This document shows positions 22,263 through 33,913 of a DNA stretch of 64,000 nt, piece after piece. The stretch is taken from the NCBI GenBank assembly GCA_032871835.1, contig CM065297.1, positions 94,633,052-94,697,051 on the forward strand. Reading direction: 5' to 3'. The notes beneath the pieces were generated by a model. That model did not search any database, had not been told where the DNA came from, and saw only the letters and a list, made by a program, of their open reading frames with translations. Positions within the stretch are counted from its first letter, which is position 1, and every line of letters starts with the position of its first letter. This DNA is from Dipteronia dyeriana. Its lineage: Eukaryota; Streptophyta; Magnoliopsida; Sapindales; Sapindaceae. The position numbers were made by a program, and so were the translations under genes.

Positions 22263-22603
22263 TCAATAATGTTATTTTATTCAAATCTGATATCTAAATC
22301 TGGTATCCAAATAATGTGGTATCATTGTAATCCATCCATTTAAATTGTATTAGATTTACATGATTTAAATTAATAGATCCATTTAAATTGTATTACATTT
22401 ACATGATTTAAATTAATAGATTACAGTGTTACCACATCATTTGGGCACAAGATTTGGGCACCAGATTTGGACACCAGATTTGGACACCGGATTACAATGT
22501 TACCACATCATTTGAGCACCAGATTTGGACACCGGATTACAGTGCTACCACATCATTTGGGCACTAGATTTGGACACCAAATTTGAGTAATGTAGCATTA
22601 CTC
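22263..22603. mobile_element. hAT-type MITE (341 bp) with 8-bp target duplication
   Basis: Flanked by identical TATTTATA at 22255-22262 and 22604-22611. The terminal arms are imperfect inverted repeats (left ATAATGTTATTTTATTCAAAT; right, minus strand, GTAATGCTACATTACTCAAAT), extending about 65 bp inward through 'AATGTGGTA'. Inside are a ~43-bp unit repeated twice (about 22337-22422) and a ~45-bp unit containing 'CCACATCATTTG' and 'CACCAGATTTGG' repeated about three times. Confidence 0.85.
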
Positions 22604-22627
22604 TATTTATAGTGTTAACGTGATTTA

Positions 22628-22940
22628 GGGGGTGTATTCAATTGAGATTTCATAAGACTCTTAAAGACTTTTAAAAAATTGAAAAGTTTGAGTGTATTCA
22701 ATATAGACTTTAAAGACTCTATAAAAGTCATGAGGTATTCAATATACAATTTTGTAGACATTAAATAGGTTATTAAAAGTAATGGGTGCTCAATACAGAC
22801 TTTTATAGATGTTTAAAAAGTTATGAAATATTCAACCAAAACCTTTTTAAAAGTCTATGAAAATTATGAGGTATTCAAAATATCAATGAATTTTAATGGC
22901 TTTAAAATGTCAATGACTTTTAGTTATATCAAATCTCACA
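22628..22940. repeat. Degenerate MITE-like repeat
   Basis: Begins GGGGTGTATTCAATTGAG, a familiar MITE-type start, and holds several degenerate repeats of 'GTATTCAATATAGACTTT..AAAAGTC'. 38631-38770 read on the minus strand is similar in composition and phrasing. No clear second terminus was found. Confidence 0.45.
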
Positions 22941-23618
22941 ATTTGTTTTTCTTTCCTACTAAAGACTTTGAATGACTTTTTTTAAAAATAGAAAGTATTT
23001 CCCTTTCGAAGAAAAACATAAAACTCTTGTAAAAAAATCAACCACCAAACATATGTTCTATTTTCAAATAAAACCACACTCATTCTTACTAAATTTCACA
23101 ATTAAAATAAAATTAATAACTTTTAAAATAAATAAACATTATCATAAAAGAAAAACATACAAACATTAACGATCTATAACAAAAAAATAATTTAACTAAA
23201 AAATAATATAAAACAACTCTCTATCGGCTATACAATTAAGGATAAGAGATTTCAATTTTTTTTACCTCTAATTTCAAAGCAATTAAACAACACCGAAACA
23301 AATGAAACGAACTTCATTTATGTTAAATAAAAATAATAAAAGAAAAAAACCACTACTTAACCTGCCAATATGCTATAATCAAAGTCACGTATGAGTTTAG
23401 CTCCACGTAATTATGATCAATATCAAACTACCCAGTTTTAGGCATGAGTTTTGTTCAACAACTAAGTGCAATTTTTATGTTTTATCTTAATAACTTGAAT
23501 TATTTTTTTGTAAATTTATTATGCTCATTGTCATACTTTCATAGAGACACATATAAACATTAATGCTGCCGGTGATTTTTAGATTACGTAGGATTGATCA
23601 TGCGTCTAACAAGTTATT
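22941..23618. other. AT-rich intergenic DNA
   Basis: Very AT-rich, with no gene or clear repeat recognised. Open frames here follow base composition only. Confidence 0.4.
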
Positions 23619-23624
23619 GTCAAT

Positions 23625-24529
23625 TGTTAAAGATGTCGTGAAGAAAATAGAAAAGAGCAAAGTATATAAACATAGATTTACGTGGTAAAACCCCAATATG
23701 GGGAAATATTCAGGGTTGCCGATGACGGCGGAAAGAATTCAATATGATGAACTGTTACACACTCTCTTCTTCTTCTTCTTTTGGCATATCTCTCTCTTTT
23801 TCTTGTATATTTTTATCTCTATGTCTATATCTTTTGTTTTATCTCTTATGTCCCTTTTTTACAATGAGATTATGGGTCTATTTATATGTATGTAAAACCC
23901 TAATATTTGTTGTACAAGTAATGAAAGGTGATGGTGTTTAATTAGAACTGGTTACTTGTTGAAATAGTCTTTATCTTCTTTCCTGTTTCAAAGATCTTGT
24001 GCATTTGATTAGAGTGCTCGTAGGATTCTAGTTGAATAGTCTGTTTATGACTTATTTCCTGATTGGTGCATAATCTTCTAGAAATACAGAGTTATTGTTT
24101 GACTTGGACTCGTTTCCTATTTTGTGTTTATCTTTTTAGAAGCTTGAGTTCTTTCCTGAATAGAATTCTCTAACATTGGAGAAGAAATATGGATATTTCC
24201 TTATTAGAGTATGATCCTAGATTCCTTGTTTGAGTAAGATCATTCTTATTCGTATATGAGTCATAGTTGCCTTTAATGTCTCTCACCCGTTGTTTAACTG
24301 ACCAATCATTTAATCCTGACCAGACCTTTTATGTCCCCGATCAGATGGTCTTTACCCGATCGGTTAGTTTTCCCAACCATATTAAGTAATCTTGACTAGG
24401 CGTTGAGATCATCTATTAATTGCTTTGGGTTGATCTTTCCCGGTTGTTTTTTGTGACGTGAGATATCTAATCATCGTATTTTTAGGTGATCATGTTGACT
24501 TGTCAAGCTATCAAAAAATCCCTATAACA
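23625..24529. mobile_element. Solo LTR (905 bp)
   Basis: Begins TGTTAAAG and ends ..TATAACA (TGTTA/TAACA terminal inverted repeat). It is flanked by GTCAAT on both sides (23619-23624 and 24530-24535). Inside is 'ACGTGGTAAAACCCC', a phrase also close to one in the F LTRs (ACGTGGTAAACCTCC) and common in copia-type LTRs. No internal element is present, so it is a product of LTR-LTR recombination. Confidence 0.75.
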
Positions 24530-24650
24530 GTCAATATTATTGTCGGTTTGCTAAAATTATTCCAAAAGAAAATTTATAATACTTTTACTAATTATGAAAA
24601 AAAAATAAAATTTTGACTAATTATTAAAAAAAAATTAGGTGCATAATTGT

Positions 24651-25885
24651 TGTTAATAGTAAAATTTGGCCAGGGGTCAGAAATTTTCTACTTATTCGCC
24701 ACAAGTCAAAGCCCATAATCGACGTTCATGAAGCCCGGATAGACCATAAAGCTACCCCACAAGAACAGGGAAGGCCAGCCCGTCTTTAAAACTACCATAA
24801 AACAAGATAGGCGTGACTAGGACGAGCCCCCACACGAACACTAGAACCTGGGCTTCTCCAGGCCACCTATCGGGAAACCTCGGTTCCTGAGGTCGAGCTC
24901 CTCAACCACCCTGTAAAATCCAGAGGGGTCTCTAAGCTCAAGAGACAATCGAGAGAAGCCCGGCAAGTAAAGTAGGCTTTCTCCGAGTTAAGGCTTTCAG
25001 AGGACAAGCTTAACTGTAGTCTTAGACAGAAGCCCGCCAACTTCTCTAGAAGCCCGCTGTCCCTACTGGGCATGAAAAAGGAATCACGTTTAAATTTACA
25101 CTACCTCGGCCACCTCCTAAGAATGTCTACAAGGCCACCTCAAGCTCCTAAGGATCAGGGAAAATCCAACCCAAGCTTCTAAGAATAGAGTCGAAGCATA
25201 GATCTACCTCGCTTTATAAGACGACAGGCAGCTAGCTCGGTGACCTCCATGAAAAGCCATGATGCAATAACATACAAGATCATATCTTTAATTCCGTTTA
25301 CGTGTGAGTCAAGAATATGATTCCTAAAAGGAAACAAACTCATTTTCATTAACAATATCATCGTTTCTGCTATTTACTAGAGGCCAACGACTTTTAAATA
25401 AAGGATCTCGCCCAATAAGGAGGGAACGGATTCGTAGGATCATGACGGGATATCAGCGAATTCAAACCTACTTGGATTAGATATAAATAGGGTCAAGCAT
25501 GACATACAAAAGATATACAAGAAAAGAGAAGTAGAGGTAGACAAAAAACAGAGGAAGAACGACAGATAGAAAAAAAGAAAAGAAGAGGGGAAGGCCTAAA
25601 TTCTATGTTCAGAACACGGCCACCTCCGTTTCCACTATTCGACAAGCACGAAGTTACCATCTTCCTAGATCCTAGAGAGAATGTGAGCATATGAGAGAGT
25701 AATATGTATATCAAAGCAAGTAATCAATAATAAAGCTCCCATTTGTATCCTTGCAATCCAGCCTCTCGTTTACCTCTAAAAACAGGTCAGGTATTAACGG
25801 TACCGACCCAAGCCACCACTTCCGTGGTAGTGGTCTCGAGGGTGTTAGTAGGAATTTCTCATCCTGAGAAAATTTCTTGTTAACA
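24651..25885 (+). repeat. 5' LTR of E (1235 bp)
   Basis: TGTTAATAG...TTGTTAACA. It matches 34312-35539 almost throughout. A TATA box GATATAAATAGGG lies at about 25479-25491. Confidence 0.9.
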
Positions 25886-25889
25886 CTAT

Positions 25890-25907
25890 CTGGCAGCGTC
25901 TGTGGGA
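25890..25907 (+). other. Primer-binding site of E
   Basis: TGGCAGCGTCTGTGGGAA, a few bases inside the LTR. It is one mismatch from the TGGCGCCGTCTGTGGGAA-type site (tRNA-Arg-like) frequent in Tat elements. Confidence 0.65.
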
Positions 25908-25959
25908 AACAAACCCACGACCATCTTTATATTCAAAAGTTTGTTATTTTACAGGAATC

Positions 25960-26830
25960 ATGAGGCTCCGCTCATCACAAGGACAGTCAGGCTAATCGGG
26001 ACAACCTTATGCTGCGACAACACGAAAGGTCTGGAAGAAAGGGAGGAAAACCGGGCTCTATAGCCAGGTTTCAGCCCAGCCATTAACTGTGCGGGCTCTA
26101 GATCCCCCTTTGGGAAATCAGGTCGAGCTTGAGCAGCAAGCGGTGGCCTTTGTAGAAAATGTCCTCTTTCGACTGCTCGCTGAGGGCATTACCATCCAGC
26201 AAGCAGACCTTTGCAATCGGGGGGAGTCAAGCAGGCCCGGGGCTAGGCAGTCTGCCTTTGATCTCCTGGGATCTACTTCTCGGGAACCAGCTCGTAATAG
26301 AATGGGACTCTCAACCTCGATCTGGGATAGGTTAGGGCCCATGCCCCCCGTTCCCGAAGCGCTGCCACGCTACCAACCAAGGCAAGTCAAATCCACGGCA
26401 GACATCCTTTCCCGAGAGCAGGGAGAGTTTCTTCACCCAACGACTTCAAGGAAGGAAGCCCGAGGTAGGGAAGAAGAAAGTCAGCAAAGCCCTAGAGCAG
26501 ACCTGCTCCGAAGAAGGAACCGGGTAGAGGTCGCCAGTTTGTCAGAAAGATCCGATGGTAGGGAAACCGAGATCAACTCAAGGAAATCCAAAAGAAAACG
26601 TCTAAAAGAGGAGTTTCAATTATTGAATAAGGGAAAGTACAAGGAGGACAAGAAAGATCCTCTAAGTGAAATAAATGCTCCCTTCACTAGAAGGATCTGG
26701 GAGGTGGAGCTTCTGCCCAAATTCAAAATGCCAACTACAGATTCTCTGGGACTGAGAATCCCTTGAGCCATTTAGAGAGCTTCGTTCAACAAATGGTTGT
26801 CCAGAACACGAACAGGGTAGCAAAAAAACA
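25960..26830 (+). pseudogene. E gag, core deleted
   Basis: The likely start is at 25960 (MRLRSSQGQSG, then a stop). 26089-26766 is open for 225 codons: 'LFRLLAEGITIQQADL', 'IWDRLGPMPPVPEALPRY', a basic stretch, then 'APFTRRIWEVELLPKFKMP'. The frame then shifts and, after 'NTNRVA', jumps to the zinc-knuckle region. The gag core seen in D at 14544-14760 (AKTWFRKLPAG) is missing. Confidence 0.85.
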
Positions 26831-27664
26831 CTGGTCGATAAGAGAAATCGCTATAAATATTATGACTTTTAAAAGGACGTGGGGCACAGCACTTCAGAAT
26901 GCTACAACCTGCGGAACCAGATCGAGACTTTGATAAGGGGAAGATGCCTGGTGGAATTCTTACAGCAAGTCAGGGAGAACATTCAGACTGGAAGGGAGGT
27001 GCAAGCCGAGATCCTAGAATATACCGAGAAAAGGAAGGGGGAGCAGGCAGACCTGATGCAACAGATTCAGATAATACAAACTATCAGCAGGGGAGGGGGG
27101 GCTACTATGGCCGACATCTTCAACAGTTACAGGAAAAATCATGCGAGGAAAGTCTCTCGTACGGACGAGGGGCGGGATATCTTTAAGGTGGACCAGAGAC
27201 CAACCAACCCCTCCCAGCTATCACAAATCATTTTCACCGAAGTGGACGTCTACAACACAGTGCAACCTAATGATGACCCCATGGTGATCACGATACAGAT
27301 TACAAACTGTATGGTACACCGTGTGCTCGTCAACACAGGTAGCAGCGTTGACGTCCTGTTTAAAGATACCTTAGAAAAGCTAAACTTGAAGCAGTGGTGT
27401 TACAATAGCTGCACTACTCCGATATATGGGTTCACTGGGGACTCAATCACACCCGTGGGATCAAAAATCCTACCAGTGATCATTGGAGCCACACCTCTCC
27501 AACAGAATATCATGACCGACTTCGCGGTGGTGGATACCCCATCGGCCTACAATGCAATATTAGGGAGACCATTTCTATCATCCTTGAAAGGGGTCCTTTA
27601 TGTTTACCACAATGTCCTGAAGTTCCCAGTAGGAGACAAGGTGGGGGAAGTTCGGGGTGATTAG
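26831..27664 (+). pseudogene. E gag C-terminus and aspartic protease
   Basis: 26879-27664 is open for 261 codons. It starts in a degraded knuckle (YYDF..DVGHSTSECYNL), then a gag tail, then the retropepsin domain with 'HRVLVNTGSSVDVLFKDTL' near 27315-27370 and 'AILGRPFLSSLKGVLYVYH'. The catalytic Asp of the D-T-G-S motif is Asn here (AAC for GAC), so the protease would be inactive. Element D keeps the Asp. Confidence 0.85.
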
Positions 27665-28060
27665 CAAGCAGCCAAGAAATGCTACGTAGTATCAGCCAAC
27701 CCAGCAGCTCTATCAAAACAACTCGCCCAGGTGACAACGATCTAAGACAGGGCAAATCCTACACTAAGCCTCGGAGATGTAGGGTCCACCGATCACCCTG
27801 AAGATGACCTTATAATGCCCGACATGCAGGAATAAAGAAGGGAATGGGCCAGCGTCCATCCATTGGATAAGTTAGAAGAGATTCTTTTCCGAATAGGCCA
27901 TCTCTCAAAGGTCGTCAAAATCGGAGCCACCCTTGAGCTAGGAATGAAAGAGGGCTTGATCAGGCTCTTTACAGAGTTCAACGACATTTTGGCTTGGAGT
28001 CATATAGAGATGACAGGGATCCTGATGACATTAGCTGCTTATCAATAGGCAGTGGATCCG
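27665..28060 (+). pseudogene. E pol: protease-RT linker, degenerate
   Basis: 27863-28048 gives a readable fragment (LFRIGHLSKVVKIGATLE, IRLFTEFNDILAWSHIEMTGI), the usual lead-in to RT. It is separated from neighbours by stops. Confidence 0.6.
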
Positions 28061-29263
28061 ACCTTCAAACCCATTAAACAAAAAAGGTGCCACTTTAACA
28101 CCGAAAGAAATGTTACGGTTCAGGAAGAGGTGGACAAACTGACCCGGGCGGGCTTCATTCGAGAAGTACGTTATCCCTAGTGGATTGCCAACGTGGTCAT
28201 GGTCACAAAGGCAAATGCAAAGTGGTACATGTGTGTAGATTACACCGACCTCAACCGGGCATGCCTGAAAGATAGCTTCTCTCTACAGAAAATTGATCAG
28301 CTTGTCGATTCTACCTCCGGAAACAAGCTCTTGAGCTTCATGGACCCAATTTTAAGGTACAATCAGATTATGATTCACCCCGCAGACCAGGAAAAAACCA
28401 GTTTCATCATAGCGCAAGGCTTGTACTGCTATAAGGTGATGGCTTTCGGGCTCAAGAATGCTGAAGCTACTTATCAGCAGCTAGTCAATCGGTTGTTCAA
28501 GCCCGAAATTGGAAGGTCAATGGAGGTGTATATTGACGACATGATCACCAAGTTTTCAACCTCAGAAAGCCACCTGGAAGACTTTCGTAGAACCTTCATA
28601 ATCCTAAGGGAGAACCAGATGAGGTTAAACCCTTCCAAATACGCCTTTAGGGTAACTGCGAGGAAGTTTCTGGGCTTTATGGTTCATGAGAGAGGCATAG
28701 AGGCTAACCCAGAAAAGATCATGGCTATCCTGGATCTAAAATCCCCCACATCTCTTAAACAGGTTCAAGCCTTTACCAAGCAGGTATCAGCGCTCAATAG
28801 GTTAATCTCTCGGTCTACCGATAAGTGTCTACCATTCTTCAAAGCCATCAAGCAGGGAAGAAACATGAAATGGGATCAGGAGAGCGAACAAGCTTTTCAA
28901 GGTTTAAAAAAGTATCTATCAAGCCCTCTACTGCTGGTTAAGCTAAGTCCTGGAGAAGAGCTTCAAATATACTTGGCTGTTTCAGAAACCGCCGTAATCG
29001 GGGCCTTGGTCAAGGAATGCGGGGATAGGGTCCAGCGACCTATTTACTATGTGAGTCACGCTCTAACCAAGCCCGAAAAGAACTATACTCTATTGGAGAA
29101 GCTCACTTATGCCTTGGTGACCTCGGCAAGGAAGCATCATCCCTACTTCCATGCTCATTCATTAGTAGTGGTGACGGACCAACCTTTCCGTCAATTCTTA
29201 CAAAGGCCGGATGTTTCCGGAAGGCTAGTTTTATGGGCCTGGAGCTTACCCAGTTTGATTTAA
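28061..29263 (+). pseudogene. E pol: reverse transcriptase and first RNase H
   Basis: 28193-29263 is open for 356 codons. Motifs: 'CVDYTDLNRACLKDSFSLQ', 'KLLSFMD' (first catalytic Asp), 'FGLKNAEATYQQLVN', 'VYIDDMITKF' (intact YxDD), 'FLGFMVHERGIEANPEK', then RNase H 'PEKNYTLLEKLTYALVTSAR' and 'VVTDQPFRQFLQ'. The RT N-terminus (28061-28192) is cut off by a stop near 28179 (TAG where D has TGG-like code). A frameshift ends the ORF at 29263. Confidence 0.9.
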
Positions 29264-30147
29264 GGTACATGCCTAGGACCGCAATAAAAGCTCAGGCACT
29301 AGCAGACTTTGTAGCAGAACTCTCCGTACCTTCAGGATAAGCAACCCCCGCGGCAGCAGATGTAACCCCCGAGAGGTTTCTAGAATCTGACAACTGGCCG
29401 GAAGAATGCGAGGCATTGATCCTATACACTAATGGAGCTTCCGGGCAAGCCGGAGGAGAAGCGGGCATAGTCTTAATCGACCCAGAAGGAATTGAGTGTT
29501 GCCAATGTTTTAGGTTTGAATTTAAAGTCACGAACAATGAGACAGAGTACGAAGCCCTTATAGCAGGAATAAAGACAGCCATAGAACTAAGGGTTGATCA
29601 CCTGAATGTCAATAGCGACTCTTTGCTCGTGGTCAACCAAGTCTCAGGAGATTATCAGGAAAAAAGGGATAATTTGATCGCTTACCTGAAATTGGTTCAA
29701 CAACTCAAGAGCAGATTTAAGGGATTCAAAATCGAGCAGATACCTCTACAACTCAATCATCGAGCTGACATACTTGCCAATATAGCTGCATATGGTGGCC
29801 AGACCTTACCCCAAAGAGTCCCTCCTCAAGTGATCCCCCTACCTAGCACAATGATAGGTAAGGAAGCTTATACCTTGGATCGACAACCGTGCTGGATGGA
29901 CCCGATAATGGATTACTTGCAGGATGAGAAACTTCCCTGGGAGCCCAATCAAGCTAGGAGAGTCAAAACGCTCTCAGTTCGATATTGTTTAGTGGATGGG
30001 CATCTATACCGGAGGGGAAGATCCCTTCCCCTACTCCAATGTCTACACCCAGAAGACGCCAAGTGGGCTTTAAGAGAGGTTCATTCAGGGGAATGCGGGA
30101 ACCACATTGGTGGAGAGGCTTTGGCAGATCTCAAGACCAGGAAATAG
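29264..30147 (+). pseudogene. E pol: archaeal-type RNase H and start of integrase, truncated
   Basis: 29416-30147 is open for 243 codons. The second RNase H has 'LYTNGASGQAGGEAGIVLI', where the first catalytic Asp is Asn, then 'VTNNETEYEALIAGIKTA' and 'DSLLVVNQVSGDYQ'. Next come the linker to integrase and the H2C2 motif 'LREVHSGECGNHIGGEALA'. The frame then runs straight into the ~100-bp tandem repeat (DLKTRK, stop). Most of the integrase is absent. Confidence 0.88.
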
Positions 30148-30700
30148 CTAGATAGCCCTCCTGATGCCTTGGCCGGGCACTACCCCCCCGCCAAGAAGGG
30201 TCTGAGTGTAAGAGCATAGTTGCCATCCAGATCTCAAGACTAGGAAATAGCTAGATAGCCCTCTTGATGCCTTGGTCGGGCTACCACCCCCAAGAAGGGT
30301 CTGAGTGTAAGATCATAGTTGCCATCCAGATCTCAAGACCAGGAAATAGCTAGATAGCCCTCCTGATTCCTTAGTCGAGCTACCACTCCCAAGAAGGGTC
30401 TGAGTGTAAGAGCATAGTTGCCATCTAGATTTCAAGACCAGGAAATAGCTAGATAGCCTTCTTGATTCCTTGGTCGGGCTACCGTCCCCAAGATAAGTCT
30501 GAGTGTAAGAGCATAGTTGCCATCCAGATTTCAAGACCAGGAAATAGCTAGATAGCCTTCTTGATTTCTTGATCGGGCTATCGCCCCCAAGATAAGTTTG
30601 AGTGTAAGAACATAGTTGCCATCCAGATTTCAAGACCAGGAACCAGCTAGATAAGCCCTCCTGGTGCCTTGGTCAGGCTACCACCACCAAGAAGGATTCA
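30135..30700 (+). repeat. ~100-bp tandem repeat array, E, after pol
   Basis: About five to six units with 'GAAATAGCTAGATAGCC' at roughly 30143, 30245, 30345, 30443, 30544 and 30640. Each also carries 'GTGTAAGAGCATAGTTGCC'. The same unit is present in D at 9930-10260. Confidence 0.88.
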
Positions 30701-31299
30701 AGTTTAAGAGCGCTGAAGCTCTTCCGATCCCTAGCCTAAGAGGAGGCTAAACAGTTCTTTACTTGAGGCCTCTCTTGGGCTACAACCCCCTGAAGGGGCT
30801 TAAGGATGGAGGGCTCGATTTACTTAAACTATAAATACCCCAGTTAATACTGGTTACTAATCTTCCTTGTACACGTGATTGCTCACTATAACAGGTCTAC
30901 GATCAAACAAGGGACTATCGACTAAAGACGTTAAGCTATAAGTCTTGGTAGTTAGAAAGCCCGAGCTAGCTGTCTGCTTTCACGTTTAAGCACTGTTCTT
31001 ATCTTGTTATTCTTCCCAAGCTAAGTCGATTTGCAACAGAGGCTGAACCTAGAAGGAGATCAGAAAATAAGCAAGTACATGTAAGTCAAAATGTGAACCA
31101 GATCTCCAGTTAAGCTTTATTAATAAATAGGGGAGCCTATTCCCTAGTAAGGCTACAGCAAACAGGGAGCCTAGCCCCTGATTCTGGGCTACCAAAAAAA
31201 ATGAAATGATGAATGATCAAGCACGGGAAAATATAGGATGCCCACCCCCTTTTCCGGGTATTCAAAACCAAATATAAGAAATGGAATTTAAATTGTTGC
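30701..31299. other. Non-coding segment of E between repeats and accessory gene
   Basis: No conserved frame. A TATA-like CTATAAATACC occurs on the plus strand near 30829. The sequence near 31206-31262 (GCCCACCCCCT..CCGGG) recurs at 35577-35606 in C, showing where C's preserved part begins. Confidence 0.5.
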
Positions 31300-33913
31300 A
31301 TCCTCCTCGATGCCCTTCAGCCATCTCTTCCACCGGATAAACCTCGCCCCCTATTCCCTTTTCTGGTGGTGGCTCATTCTGGTTGGCTGCTTCTACCTCT
31401 TCCGCCATCTCTTCCTGAGGATGCTCCTCGATTGCCTAATACTCAGCGGGGTCCTCCTCTTAAACTTCATCGATCACCGCCATAACCTCGGGCGGTATGG
31501 CTACATCAAGAAGATGGGCCACTGACTCAGGCATAATTTCACCCACCGTTGTCTCCTCTCCTGAAAGCATCATGGAAGAATCTCGAGCTTCGGTAAGGCC
31601 TCCTTCTAGCTCCTTGGGTTGGACCCTCCTCAAGGATTCGCTAGGACCTGACGTTGGGAAGGTCGAAACAAAAGGAGGTAGATCTGGTACTTCAAACCGA
31701 TTCCCATCTTCCTCCTTATCAAAAGGCCCTCCTTATTAGAATGGCCTACTTCATCATTTTTGGGATAAGACATCTCTGCAACCCGAGACATAACCTCTTT
31801 CCTGTCCCAGCCGGTGATGCTGGAAAAATCAAATGAGAGAGGGAAGGCTTCCACAACCTGAAAAGAGGTATAGAAATACCCCTAATTGAAAGACGTTTCC
31901 ACCTCGGCCTAGAGCATGGCAACTTGGATCTGCAGAGCTTGGTTCTCGACATCCAGCGCCTGAGCCTCTCCCTTCCAATCATCTCGCTGGTTGGCTCGTC
32001 GCTTCGATCGGAGAGTTCCCTGATCAAAGGCTTGTTTCAACCTCTCGTGGTCGCACTAGAGCTCAGCCAGTTGTATTTCCATTCCTCTCTGGCCAGAGGT
32101 CATCTCCAGAACCAGGGTATGAGCCCGTGCCAGCAACCTCATGACTCGCTCAGCCTCAGCCTCAGCCTCATCCTCAGCCCAAGCCTTAGCTGCCCCCGGT
32201 CACTGAGAGAAGCCACATGATGTCCCATGGCTACTTAAAACTTAAAGGCCTACAAAGGGAACTCATTTTAGGAAATGATAAATCAATCCACTGAATGAGG
32301 AAGTAAAAGTGACGATTACCTCGGCTAGAAGGGCAGACCCTTTGGCAACCATGACTTCCACGGGCATCGAAGTCATTCTAGAAAGCCCGCCATCTGGACA
32401 GGACGACGAATTGCTTCAGGACCTCGTCCTAACCTGCAAAGCTCGACTATTGGTGGGCAAGAGAGGGCAATCTTAGGAATACCGGCCTCGGGATCCCATG
32501 GGAACCTGAACTACCCGGGAGGCAGCTAGATCAGTAGAAGAAGATGATATGACCGGGGAAGCATCAGTTGAAGCAGGAACCACTGGTGTGGGGGCAGAAG
32601 TGGACATATCAACTGCTTGGGAAGCGGGCCCTCATCGGTTTAGAGCCTTTGCTGCCCGAGAAGCAAGAATAGCCATCTTGGACTTCACCTAGGAAGGCGA
32701 TGGAGCAGGAACGAGTGAAGTAATAGCCTTAATGGTTGACCCCCCCTTCTTTGAAGCAGCCAAGAAAGCTCATGGGGACGGTCTAGATGGAGGAGGAGAG
32801 GTCCGAGCTTGTCGGGCTTCACGAGAAGCTAGAGCTACAACAAACACTGTTAAAAAAGGGGTTAAGACTATCAGAACTGAACCATTCAACAACCCAAAAG
32901 CATGATAGAGTAAGATACTTAAGAGGAGTAGCATCGGAGATCCGCAGGTACTTGTTCACAATGCTGTGGTCAAAGGGGTCAACAGTTGGAAACTTTAAAT
33001 TCAAATAATTTCTAGCCATGAAGGTCTTCAACATAGCCTCAGACTCAACCGGTAAGGAGTCCCGATCCCACAAGGGTTTGTCACTGAAAGCAGTGGGGAC
33101 CGCGAGCTCATTCCCACCGATGAAAACGGAGCTCCCCCAATCTGCCCTTGCTAGTACCCACTCTTCTTTCCAAGCATGGTTATTCCTTGAAGCCCTAGGG
33201 ATGATGAAATTGAATTTGTTCTTGGCTTTGGCATAAAATTACCCTTGAGGGACCCCAGCCAGGCTTCTTATCTGGAAAAGGAAAGCAAGCTCCTCTGTCC
33301 TGGGCTCTCTAGTTATGTTGTTCATCTCATACTGCTCCCTCCATAGCATAAAGAAACCGACTAGGTGCCTCTAGAAGCCGGGCGTTAATTGGAGTGGAGC
33401 CATTTGAAGGGCGTTGAGAGCCCGCCGAAGGGTAGGATGAAGAGGGAGCCTCACTCCTCTCTCGAAGGCTGCTACATGAATGGGAAGTACACCTTTGGGC
33501 GGGCTAAAGATGTTGTAATTTCTATGGGGGACTGTGAGAGAGACGGTGTAAAGGATGTCGTATTTATCCCGAAGGTGACTAATCGACTGAGGATCAACAA
33601 GGGAATCCGGAATGACCCTAGGTTTGAAAGGAAAGGTCGTCGTTGAAGGAAACTCCACCACTGTAACCAGAACCTTCCCAACAATGTCGACCCTCTCCCC
33701 AGCATCAGAATCCCCATCAACTAAGTTTAGAGGGTTGTCGGGATGGTTCGAGAAGCCGGGGCCAATAGAGACGTTCCTGCTAGAACGACGACGCTGGCGG
33801 ACCGGGGAGGAGTCCTTGTCACTCAAAATTCCTCGCACCCATTTTTGAGGAACTAGGTTAGAGCCTCCAGTGCCCTTGACCAAGGCATCGATGCTATCTG
33901 AGGAATTTGACAT
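31300..33913 (-). pseudogene. Antisense accessory gene of E (PF04195-like)
   Basis: From 33913 (MSNSSDSIDALVKG) leftward. The first part has 'FPFKPRVIPDSLVD', 'GVLPIHVAAFERGVRLPLHP' and 'RALNALQMAPLQLTPGF', the PF04195 'putative gypsy type transposon' pattern. An in-frame TAG at about 33386 stands where the family has Trp. Then come 'KFNFIIPRAS', 'GSSVFIGGNELAVPT' and 'DRDSLPVESEAMLKTF', ending near 32930 at a donor-like GTAAG. Later exons (about 32800-32300, 32220-31900, 31850-31310) include a coiled-coil stretch and an acidic tail. An AT-rich CTATTTAAA (minus, about 34056-34064) about 140 bp upstream could be its TATA box. Function unknown. Confidence 0.75.

Noticed and set aside
22972..23169. 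65-codon Lys/Phe-rich ORF in AT-rich intergenic DNA (also 23698-23895)
   Set aside because: Composition-driven; the second lies inside a solo LTR.
33371..33913. Calling the antisense accessory gene a host gene
   Set aside because: Three copies occur in the same place in three related elements, inside their LTRs, so it belongs to the element.
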